Shown here: positions 1 to 6,290 of the stretch, piece after piece
How the letters are laid out: every line of letters starts with the position of its first letter
How positions within the stretch are numbered: position 1 is the first letter of the stretch
Assembly: GCA_003136475.1 (NCBI GenBank)
Contig: PLEQ01000219.1
Span: forward strand, 1,385-8,472
Reading direction: 5' to 3'
Length of the DNA stretch: 7,088 nt
Source: Deltaproteobacteria bacterium
GTDB lineage: Bacteria > Bdellovibrionota_B > Oligoflexia > Oligoflexales > Bog-1112
The notes under the pieces: generated by a model
Database searches by the model: none
The model's input: the letters and a program-made list of their open reading frames with translations, nothing else
Told to the model about the DNA's origin: nothing
Program-made: the position numbers and the translations under genes

Positions 1-1044
1 AAGAAAAATCAAGCCATCGACCTCTATGATGAGCTCTTTAGTGAAAATCCGTCCCTTGAAGACTTGCTGGCCAAGACCGTCGCTCTCTATAAAACTTTTG
101 GCGATTTGAATGAAATCTACGAACGTCTTCTCGCCATGTCCACGCACTCGCAAGGCAAAAGCGTCGGAATTGAGATTCAAAAAGCGCTCATCTTATGGGA
201 ATTGAATAAAAATCTCGATGCCTTGAATGTTCTCCTCGCCTTGCACGAAAAATACCCCGAGTCGGTTCAGACACTTTATTTGGCAGCACTTGCCTATGAG
301 AAGGTCGGCGACTTCCCGAATGCGCTGTTTCTCTACGGGGATGTGGCAGAAGATTCCAGTTTCTACCTGCCAGCCAGTTTCCAAACTCTGCGCATTTTAG
401 AAGTGCAAAAACGCTTTGATAAAGTCTTTGCAGCACTTCGCAACCTTACGAAGAGTCGCTATGTGATTTCGGAAGTTTTCTCTTTGGGGGCTAACCTTTA
501 TGCCAAAGAAAATAATTATGAAGAAGCTATTCGTCTGCTAAGGGAAGGCTTTCAAAAATTTCCAGATCAGGTCCAACTGCTTTTTCTCGTCGGGGTTTTT
601 CAGGAGAAATTGGGGCGCATCGACGACTGCATCCAAACTATGAAGGATGTGATTCACACCAACCCGAACTACAGCAGCGCCCTCAATTACCTGGGATATA
701 TATGGGCGGAACGCGGAGTAAAACTTGATCTTGCAAAGATTTTAATCGAAAGAGCGCTTTCTTTAAAACCTGACGATGGTTTTTACCTAGATTCTCTGGG
801 TTGGGTCTATTATCAGAAAGGTGAGTTTGAGAAAGCTCTGGAATGTCTTGCGAGGGCAGCAAAAAGTGAGCCGGAGGAAGGAGTGATTATCGAACATATC
901 GGGGACGTACTGCTCAAGAGTGGCAAGAAGGACGAGGCTCAAAAAATCTTCGAAGAAGCGCTGAACAAAAAAACTCTCGAACCTAAAGATAAAGCGCGTA
1001 TCGAGGGTAAACTCAAGCTCCTAAAAAATCGCAAGGAAGCATAG
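1..1044 (+). CDS. Tetratricopeptide (TPR) repeat protein, 3' part
   Basis: The frame is open from the first base, so the gene begins left of the window; 347 residues are visible, ending at TAG 1042-1044. A TTG at 64 opens the same frame but has no reason to be the start. The protein is a chain of helical pairs with TPR spacing; the clearest repeats lie at visible residues 221-325, with the marks LNYLGYIWAERG, DDGFYLDSLGWVYYQKGEFEKAL and IIEHIGDVLLKSGKKDEA. The alternation of LGY/LGW, a small residue and a P-D/P-E turn is the TPR consensus. The C-terminus is basic and lysine-rich. TPR domains are protein-binding scaffolds, so no reaction can be assigned. Related TPR proteins with an NxLGY...DSxGW signature are often encoded just before lolB in proteobacteria (from memory), which fits the next gene. 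Location is unknown because any signal peptide lies outside the window. Confidence 0.9.
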   Translation, partial: KKNQAIDLYDELFSENPSLEDLLAKTVALYKTFGDLNEIYERLLAMSTHSQGKSVGIEIQKALILWELNKNLDALNVLLALHEKYPESVQTLYLAALAYEKVGDFPNALFLYGDVAEDSSFYLPASFQTLRILEVQKRFDKVFAALRNLTKSRYVISEVFSLGANLYAKENNYEEAIRLLREGFQKFPDQVQLLFLVGVFQEKLGRIDDCIQTMKDVIHTNPNYSSALNYLGYIWAERGVKLDLAKILIERALSLKPDDGFYLDSLGWVYYQKGEFEKALECLARAAKSEPEEGVIIEHIGDVLLKSGKKDEAQKIFEEALNKKTLEPKDKARIEGKLKLLKNRKEA

Positions 1045-1051
1045 GCAAGGG

Positions 1052-1783
1052 ATGAACGATCTTAAAATTTTTTGGATTCTCTGCCTATACGTTCTCTTTG
1101 TCTCTTGCCAAACTTTTAACTCGGGGCCTCCGGTCAATCTGCCAGGTCGCACTCTTGCAAATTTTGGCGATTGTTGGAAGACGGACGGTTCCGTCAATTT
1201 TGCTCTTTTTAAAGACCATGACCCTGTGGTTTCTGCGAGCGTCGACTGGGTACAAGACCCCAACGGTCGGTGGCGCTGGGAGGTCTATGATTTGTTGGGA
1301 CGGGTTGTCTTGGCTGGTGAACTGTTCAACGGCAAGATGCGAGCTGTGGGGCAAATGGCAAGTGACTTTGCCAAAGTGGGTGTTGATAGCGACGGTTTTC
1401 TCAGCTTCGATAACGATGCCCTCGCCTTAAAATGGAAGGAGTTCAATTGCTTTCTCTCGTTTCGCATGCCTGAGGAATGGATGGATCTTGCGCAGTCAGT
1501 GTCGACGAATTCTCAAGATGCTGATTTTGCATATTTCATTGATAATGAGCGGACGATTGATGTCAAATTTGACAAGGAAAAAGTTTGTGGCATTTTGCAT
1601 AGTCGTTTCATGCTGTTTTTTAGGCGTGAGCGCGTCGGCTGGTGCTTTTTTAAACAGCCAAAGCGGGGATACCTCGTTTTTGAAAATGTATTTCGAATCG
1701 AATGGGTAAATGCGGAAGAGAAAGAGCGTGAATGGACAACAGTCGAGGAGGAAGAGCACGAGTGGACCGAATTCTCGAGGTAA
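1052..1783 (+). CDS. Putative lipoprotein, possibly LolB-like
   Basis: A 243-residue protein with a lipoprotein-type signal peptide: MNDLK, a hydrophobic core at residues 6-17, then FVSC with the lipidated Cys at 19. Phe at -3 is an imperfect lipobox. Gln at +2 would favour the outer membrane under the E. coli sorting rule. Residues 62-100 read like paired beta strands (SVDWVQDP, WRWEVYDLLGRVVLAGEL, GKMRAVG), resembling the strand pattern of LolA/LolB-type folds, and the size suits LolB; this is shape recognition, not a confirmed family match. Residues about 222-243 are a highly charged, Glu-rich tail containing an imperfect 10-residue duplication (EKEREWTTVE / EEEHEWTEFS). It starts 7 bases after the TPR gene; AAGGA at 1033-1037 is far from the ATG and AAGGG abuts it, so the start rests mainly on the signal peptide. 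The end overlaps the next gene. If LolB-like, it would insert lipoproteins into the outer membrane; this is uncertain. Confidence 0.8.
   Translation: MNDLKIFWILCLYVLFVSCQTFNSGPPVNLPGRTLANFGDCWKTDGSVNFALFKDHDPVVSASVDWVQDPNGRWRWEVYDLLGRVVLAGELFNGKMRAVGQMASDFAKVGVDSDGFLSFDNDALALKWKEFNCFLSFRMPEEWMDLAQSVSTNSQDADFAYFIDNERTIDVKFDKEKVCGILHSRFMLFFRRERVGWCFFKQPKRGYLVFENVFRIEWVNAEEKEREWTTVEEEEHEWTEFSR
1715..1767 (+). repeat. Imperfect 30-base-period direct repeat at the lipoprotein/oppD junction
   Basis: Bases 1715-1737 recur at 1745-1767 with about 18 of 23 positions identical. The best part is 1722-1737 against 1752-1767 (13 of 16). The offset is exactly 30 bases, so both reading frames stay intact: it duplicates 10 codons in the lipoprotein tail and places two candidate oppD start codons, ATG 1732 and GTG 1762, at equivalent positions. 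A perfect AGGAGG occurs only in the second copy. Confidence 0.7.
1746..1751 (+). promoter_or_regulatory. Ribosome binding site deciding the oppD start
   Basis: A perfect AGGAGG lies inside the lipoprotein coding sequence, 10 bases before GTG 1762. The upstream ATG at 1732 has only a diffuse purine run before it. This site therefore favours GTG 1762 as the oppD start. Confidence 0.75.
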
Positions 1784-2751
1784 AAGGCCTTTCTACTTCC
1801 TTTATCATTGAACAGCGGGCTTTTTTTGCGGTTGATGATATCAGCTTCACAATGAACAAGGGAGAAACTGTCGGTCTGGTGGGTGAATCGGGTTGCGGCA
1901 AAAGTGTCACCTCACTGTCATTGCTAAGAATGATCGATGCGCCTGGCAAGATTGAAAAAGGCGAGATGTGGCTTAACGGTCGGGATCTTATGACCTTGAG
2001 TGAAGCGAAGATGCGCAAGATCCGAGGCAGTGAAATCAGCATGATTTTTCAAGAGCCTATGAATAGTTTGAACCCAGTGTTTACAGTGGGCAATCAAATC
2101 GGTGAGGTTTTTAGGATACATCAGAAATTGGCACGGGCTGAGGCTAAGGAAAAAGCCGTGGAGATGTTACGCCTCGTGAACATTCCGTCGCCTGAAAAGC
2201 GCGTGAACGAATACCCACATCAGCTGTCTGGCGGAATGCGCCAAAGAGTGATGATCGCCATGGCCCTCGCCTGTCGTCCCCAACTGCTGATTGCCGATGA
2301 ACCGACGACTGCGCTCGATGTGACGATCCAGGCACAAATCTTAGCGCTCATGTCCCGATTGCAAGAAGAACTTGGGATGGCGATACTTTTTATTACCCAT
2401 GACCTTGGCTTGGTAGCAGAACTTTGTAAGCATATCCTTGTTATGTATGCCGGCAGAATTATTGAGGCTGGAACTGTGGCAGAGGTCTTTAAAAATCCAC
2501 TTCATCCCTACACCAAAGGTTTATTGACGTCCGCTCCACGCTTAGGCAAAAGACAAGCCGTTCTTCCAACGATTGGCGGCACAGTCCCTTCTTTATGGGC
2601 CTTGCCCACGGGTTGTCGCTTTTCCAACCGTTGCCCTTTTGTTATGGCGATTTGTCACTGTGTGGAACCGCCTTTAAGAAAAGTTCAAAATGAGTCCCGG
2701 GTAGCCTGTTGGTTACATGAAGATGCAGGGAAGCTTCATGCTGCGCATTGA
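1762..2751 (+). CDS. oppD: Peptide ABC transporter ATP-binding protein, OppD/DppD type
   Basis: One of two cytoplasmic ATPases that drive import of oligo- or dipeptides through a heterodimeric inner-membrane permease. From GTG 1762 it has 329 residues, near the roughly 337 of E. coli OppD. Positions in this numbering: Walker A GESGCGKS 41-48, Q-loop Gln97 in FQEP, signature LSGGM 155-159, Walker B LLIADE 175-180 followed by the D-loop, and H-loop His213 in THD. The C-terminal oligopeptide extension begins at HPYTKGLL and carries Cys285, Cys291, Cys298 and Cys316 (C-x5-C-x6-C-x17-C), the pattern linked to a 4Fe-4S cluster in DppD-type proteins; Cys300 is extra. The start was chosen for its AGGAGG site and because MDRILEVKGLSTSF matches the usual family N-terminus; ATG 1732 would add 10 poorly family-like residues. 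It overlaps the lipoprotein gene by 22 bases. Opp versus Dpp, and hence the substrate, cannot be settled from the ATPase alone. Confidence 0.95.
   Translation: MDRILEVKGLSTSFIIEQRAFFAVDDISFTMNKGETVGLVGESGCGKSVTSLSLLRMIDAPGKIEKGEMWLNGRDLMTLSEAKMRKIRGSEISMIFQEPMNSLNPVFTVGNQIGEVFRIHQKLARAEAKEKAVEMLRLVNIPSPEKRVNEYPHQLSGGMRQRVMIAMALACRPQLLIADEPTTALDVTIQAQILALMSRLQEELGMAILFITHDLGLVAELCKHILVMYAGRIIEAGTVAEVFKNPLHPYTKGLLTSAPRLGKRQAVLPTIGGTVPSLWALPTGCRFSNRCPFVMAICHCVEPPLRKVQNESRVACWLHEDAGKLHAAH
2727..2733 (+). promoter_or_regulatory. Ribosome binding site deciding the oppF start
   Basis: AGGGAAG lies within the 3' end of oppD; its AGGGA core ends 6 bases before ATG 2738. The earlier in-frame ATGs at 2717 and 2723 lack a comparable site, and 2723 lies just before this one. 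Confidence 0.65.
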
Positions 2752-3715
2752 AAACCTTAAGAAATTTTTCCCAGTGAAGGGCGGCTTTTTTGGTCGCCAT
2801 ATAGGAAAAGTTCATGCGGTCGATGATGTATCGTTTTCGGTAGGAGAGGGCGAGACTCTGGGTCTCGTTGGGGAATCCGGGTGTGGGAAGTCCACTTTGG
2901 CACGGACAATTTTGCGACTTTATGAACCCAGCAGTGGCAAGATTTTTTTTCAAAATGAGGAACTCACCGGCTTATCATCAGGCGAGATGAGAAAAAAACG
3001 TCGCGAAATGCAAATGATATTCCAAGATCCTGTGGCATCGTTAAATCCGCGTATGACGGTCGGCTCCATTCTCGAAGAACCTTTTATTGTGCACAAAGTT
3101 AAAAACAAGGACGAAATCGCTGCGCTCCTACCGCAACTTCTGCAAAGAGTCGGGCTTTCCGAGGATGCGTTGACACGCTACCCGCATGAATTTTCCGGCG
3201 GCCAGCGTCAGCGTATTTGTATTGCCCGAGCTTTGGCACTCAATCCTAAATTCATCGTTTGTGATGAACCGGTCAGCGCTTTGGATGTATCGATCCGCTC
3301 GCAAATTTTGAACCTGCTTGTTGAGTTGCGCAATGACTATAAACTTGCTTACCTTTTTATCTCCCATGATTTGGCTGTCATCGAACACATCAGCGATCGC
3401 GTTGCCGTTATGTACTTAGGGAAGATTGTTGAGCTCAGCGAAAACGCCGAACTTTTTGCACGACCGGCGCATCCTTATACCAAAGCGTTGATGCTCTCCA
3501 TTCCCCGAGCTGAATTTGAAGAGGGGAGCAAACGTCTTGAAAATGCCGCCAAACTAATTTCTGGGGATGTTCCGAGTCCCTTTCGGCCGCCATCAGGCTG
3601 CCATTTTCACCCACGCTGCCCGCTCGCGACCGATTTCTGTAAAAAGGAAGCACCGGATTTGCGTAAGATCGGCCCCGTGGATCATCCTCATTGGGTGGCA
3701 TGCCATTATGCCTAG
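2738..3715 (+). CDS. oppF: Peptide ABC transporter ATP-binding protein, OppF/DppF type
   Basis: The partner ATPase of the preceding gene; the two would form the nucleotide-binding heterodimer of a peptide importer under the inner membrane. From ATG 2738 it has 325 residues, near E. coli OppF (about 334). Walker A GESGCGKST is at 45-53, Q-loop Gln96 in FQDP, signature FSGGQ 152-156, Walker B FIVCDE 172-177 with SALDVS after it, and H-loop His210 in SHD. The N-terminus LRIENLKKFFPVKGG followed by a short insert and HAVDDVSF is typical of OppF/DppF rather than OppD. The HPYT C-terminal extension has Cys288, Cys294, Cys301 and Cys322 (C-x5-C-x6-C-x20-C). ATGs at 2717 and 2723 would add 7 or 5 residues; ATG 2738 has the better ribosome binding site and the better family N-terminus. 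It overlaps oppD by 14 bases and murG by 8. Neither permease nor a binding protein is encoded beside it. Confidence 0.95.
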   Translation: MLRIENLKKFFPVKGGFFGRHIGKVHAVDDVSFSVGEGETLGLVGESGCGKSTLARTILRLYEPSSGKIFFQNEELTGLSSGEMRKKRREMQMIFQDPVASLNPRMTVGSILEEPFIVHKVKNKDEIAALLPQLLQRVGLSEDALTRYPHEFSGGQRQRICIARALALNPKFIVCDEPVSALDVSIRSQILNLLVELRNDYKLAYLFISHDLAVIEHISDRVAVMYLGKIVELSENAELFARPAHPYTKALMLSIPRAEFEEGSKRLENAAKLISGDVPSPFRPPSGCHFHPRCPLATDFCKKEAPDLRKIGPVDHPHWVACHYA

Positions 3716-4808
3716 ACCGATAAAAATCGTCTTAACGGGTGGTGGAACAGCTGGGCATGTGCTGCCCCATTTTGCGCTTCTGCCATTCTACAAAGAAGCT
3801 GCTTGGCAGGTTCTTTACGTCGGTACTTCGGGAATAGAAAAACAACTTGCTGCAGACGCAGGTCTTCGCTTTCGGGAAATCCGGGCTGGCAAACTCAGAC
3901 GGCACTTCAGCTTACAAAATATTCTCGATGTGTTTTGGGTTTTGGTTGGCATTTTGCAATCGTTCTACATACTCGCCCAAGAGCGTCCCCAAATCGTTTT
4001 TGCAAAAGGTGGCTACGTCAGCGTTCCTGTGGCTGCTGCTGCCTGGCTCCTTAGGATTCCCGTCATAACCCATGAATCAGACTTATCGCCAGGTCTCGCT
4101 AATAAAATTATCGCACGCTTCTCTAAAAAAATTCTGTCTGCATTTCCAGCGACCTTGCAAGATTTGCCTCCTGCCAAAGCCCAGTGGGTTGGTTTGCCGA
4201 TCCGCCCAGACCTGGGACAAGGGCGTAAGGAAAGAGGCTGGGAACTATGCGGTTTTCGGGCCGAGGATCCACGCTCAGTTGTTCTCGTCGGCGGTGGCAG
4301 TCAGGGAGCCGCTGCGATCAATAAGTCCATAGAAAATGCCTTGCCTCTTCTCTTGGAAAAGTTTCGCGTGGTCCATATTACCGGCCGCGGCAAGCAAACG
4401 TCCACGACGGGCGAGGGTTATTTCCAAGCTGAATATTTAAGCGACGAGCTGAAAGATATTTTTGCAATCAGTGAGCTGGTTGTGTGTCGAGCCGGTGCGA
4501 ATACTCTTTTTGAACTCCTGGCATTGCATAAGCCGATGTTGCTGATCCCTCTCGAATACGCCACACGTGGTGATCAGTTGCAAAATGCCCGAGCTTTTAG
4601 CCAAAAAAATTGGGCGCTTATTTTGCGAGAAAACGCTTTATCGTCAGAAACTCTGCAACACAGTTTGGCGAGCCTCCAAGCTCAGGCCGGATCCATAACC
4701 CAGGCTATGGGCGAATTTCCAGCCAACGATGTCGCAAAATCCATTTTCCGTATTCTTGAAACCATTGTATTAGAATCGGGGTTTCCTGAACTAGGCGACA
4801 GAGCATAA
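3708..4808 (+). CDS. murG: UDP-GlcNAc:lipid I N-acetylglucosaminyltransferase MurG
   Basis: Transfers GlcNAc from UDP-GlcNAc to lipid I, making lipid II on the inner face of the cytoplasmic membrane (GT28, GT-B fold). It has 366 residues, close to the family norm. Visible marks are GGGTAGH 11-17 (conserved His17), AKGGYVSVP 99-107, HESDLSPGLANK 122-133, the glycine loop VGGGSQGAAAIN 194-205, RAGANTLFEL 261-270 (Glu269, equivalent to the donor-binding Glu of E. coli MurG) and RGDQLQNA 287-294. The Ala in GGTAGH, the HESD-type loop and GKLRRHF near residue 61 resemble the MurG2/clostridial type more than E. coli, which has GGTGGH and HEQN. The frame is open upstream to 3567, but family similarity starts at MPRPIKIVLTGGG; GGGTGG at 3693-3698 is a weak ribosome binding site. 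The start overlaps the oppF stop in ATGCCTAG, implying coupling. Usual dcw neighbours (ftsW, murC, murD) are absent. Confidence 0.96.
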   Translation: MPRPIKIVLTGGGTAGHVLPHFALLPFYKEAAWQVLYVGTSGIEKQLAADAGLRFREIRAGKLRRHFSLQNILDVFWVLVGILQSFYILAQERPQIVFAKGGYVSVPVAAAAWLLRIPVITHESDLSPGLANKIIARFSKKILSAFPATLQDLPPAKAQWVGLPIRPDLGQGRKERGWELCGFRAEDPRSVVLVGGGSQGAAAINKSIENALPLLLEKFRVVHITGRGKQTSTTGEGYFQAEYLSDELKDIFAISELVVCRAGANTLFELLALHKPMLLIPLEYATRGDQLQNARAFSQKNWALILRENALSSETLQHSLASLQAQAGSITQAMGEFPANDVAKSIFRILETIVLESGFPELGDRA

Positions 4809-4829
4809 CTAGCTCGCCATTCAGAAAAT

Positions 4830-4835
4830 AAGGAG
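4830..4835 (+). promoter_or_regulatory. Ribosome binding site of gltX
   Basis: AAGGAG ends 7 bases before ATG 4843, an optimal spacing. It rules out the TTG at 4837, which would sit only one base after it. This is the strongest ribosome binding site of the window apart from that of oppD. The 34-base gap after murG shows no convincing promoter or terminator. Confidence 0.85.
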
Positions 4836-4842
4836 ATTGAAA

Positions 4843-6282
4843 ATGGCATTTGACCAAGTTCGGGTAAGAGTCGCCCCGTCACCTACCGGTGATCCGCATG
4901 TCGGCTCAGCCTATGCGACGCTTTTTAATTATGTTTTTGCCAAAAAGTATGGCGGGAAACTCATTCTGCGTATCGAGGATACCGATCAAGCACGCGCCAA
5001 AGCTTCTAGTGAGCAGCAAATTATGGCTTGTCTCAAATGGCTAGGCTTGCAATGGGATGAAGGCCCGGACTGTGGTGGAGAATATGGACCTTACCGCCAA
5101 TCTGAGCGCAAGCATATCCATCGCCAGTATGCGGATAAGCTTCTTGAAAACGGGTCAGCTTACCGTTGCTTCTGCACGGCAGAGCACCTCGCGCAGGTTC
5201 GTGAGCAGCAGAAAAAAAATGGTTTAAAGACCGCCTATGATCGTAAATGTCGGGAACTCTCCTCAGCTAGCGCCGAAAAAAATATGGCTGCGGGCAAACC
5301 TTTCGTCGTGCGCATGAAAATGCCGCTCCAAGGTACGACCCCTTTTATGGATGTCATCCGGGGCAAGATTGAAATTGCCAATGAACTCTTGGATGATCAG
5401 GTTCTCATCAAATCCGATGGCTTTCCCACTTACCATCTTGCCAACGTCGTCGACGATCATTTGATGAAAATTTCGCATGTCATTCGTGCGGAAGAGTGGA
5501 TTTCCTCAACGCCGAAACATATCCAGCTCTACCAGGCTTTTGAATGGGAAACACCCGAGTTTATTCATCTGCCCCTGCTGCGGAACACGGATCGTTCCAA
5601 AATTTCGAAAAGAAAAAATCCGATCTCTTTGGATTTCTATCGACGTAAAGGGATTTTACCAAAGGCTCTGGTTAATTTTTTAGCGTTAATGGGGTGGTCG
5701 TATTCGAGTGATAGAGAGATTTTTACACTTGAAGAGATGATCGAAAAATTTGAAGTCAAAGCCATTAACCTTGGGGGACCCATCTTTGACCTCAAAAAAC
5801 TGACATGGATGAACCAACAGTATCTGCAGCGCCTCTCTGAAGAGGAGTTTGTGAACTACCTACGTACTGAAGTTTTTGCTAAGGAATATCTGTCAAAAAT
5901 TTTTCAGGTCATTTTAGAGCGTATCGAAACTTTCGACCAATTTGTGGAGAAAGCTCAGTACTTCTTTAGTCCGCCGGCCATTATGACTATCGAGGAGGTT
6001 TGTCCAAAAAATCGGGATAAAGCTCAGTTACTGACGATGCTTTCGGGTTTGCTGGATCTACTGGATGAACAGTATGTTTGGGAAATGGTTCATCTTCAAG
6101 AGACGATGGATCACCACCGGAATAAAATTGATTGGAAACCCGGGGAATATTTGGTGCCTATTCGCCTGATTCTCACAGGTCGTAAAGACTCACCGCCACT
6201 TTCTAAAACTATGGAAATTCTTGGGCGAGAACTCTCACGGCAACGCATGCGTGACTGGATACAGAGTCATCAAGCATCTTAG
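4843..6282 (+). CDS. gltX: Glutamyl-tRNA synthetase
   Basis: Class I synthetase that charges tRNA with glutamate in the cytoplasm; 479 residues, the usual bacterial length. The N-terminus APSPTGDPHVGSAYATLFNY (11-30) carries the HIGH-type motif as HVGS, followed by ILRIEDTDQ 41-49. The KMSKS loop is SKISKR 252-257. Cys109, Cys111 and Cys136 with Tyr132 form C-x-C-x24-C, the spacing of the zinc ligands of E. coli GluRS, so a zinc site is likely. GWSYSSDREIFTLEEMIEKF and NLGGPIFDLKKLTWMNQQYL lead into the helical anticodon-binding half, which ends with the conserved LTGRKDSPPLSKTMEILG block (444-461). All of this supports GluRS rather than GlnRS. Whether it is discriminating, or also charges tRNA-Gln for the GatCAB route, cannot be told by eye. 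It lies 34 bases after murG on the same strand, so it is probably co-transcribed, and ends 8 bases from the murA stop. Confidence 0.97.
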   Translation: MAFDQVRVRVAPSPTGDPHVGSAYATLFNYVFAKKYGGKLILRIEDTDQARAKASSEQQIMACLKWLGLQWDEGPDCGGEYGPYRQSERKHIHRQYADKLLENGSAYRCFCTAEHLAQVREQQKKNGLKTAYDRKCRELSSASAEKNMAAGKPFVVRMKMPLQGTTPFMDVIRGKIEIANELLDDQVLIKSDGFPTYHLANVVDDHLMKISHVIRAEEWISSTPKHIQLYQAFEWETPEFIHLPLLRNTDRSKISKRKNPISLDFYRRKGILPKALVNFLALMGWSYSSDREIFTLEEMIEKFEVKAINLGGPIFDLKKLTWMNQQYLQRLSEEEFVNYLRTEVFAKEYLSKIFQVILERIETFDQFVEKAQYFFSPPAIMTIEEVCPKNRDKAQLLTMLSGLLDLLDEQYVWEMVHLQETMDHHRNKIDWKPGEYLVPIRLILTGRKDSPPLSKTMEILGRELSRQRMRDWIQSHQAS

Positions 6283-6290
6283 CGCAAAAA

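Noticed and set aside
1650..2042. A 130-codon open frame on the - strand across the lipoprotein/oppD junction, and similar antisense frames elsewhere (for example 2642-2953, 1085-1354, 5263-5478).
   Set aside because: They lie wholly opposite recognised genes, show no family motifs and look like low-complexity shadow translations.
3567..3707. A 47-residue N-terminal extension of MurG.
   Set aside because: It lies deep inside oppF, has no MurG similarity, and family alignment begins exactly at ATG 3708.
4801..4815. A small GAGC/GCTC hairpin at the end of murG as a terminator.
   Set aside because: Only 4 base pairs with a 7-base loop and no T-run after it.
4837..4842. TTG 4837 as the gltX start.
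   Set aside because: It falls one base after the AAGGAG site; ATG 4843 has ideal spacing.
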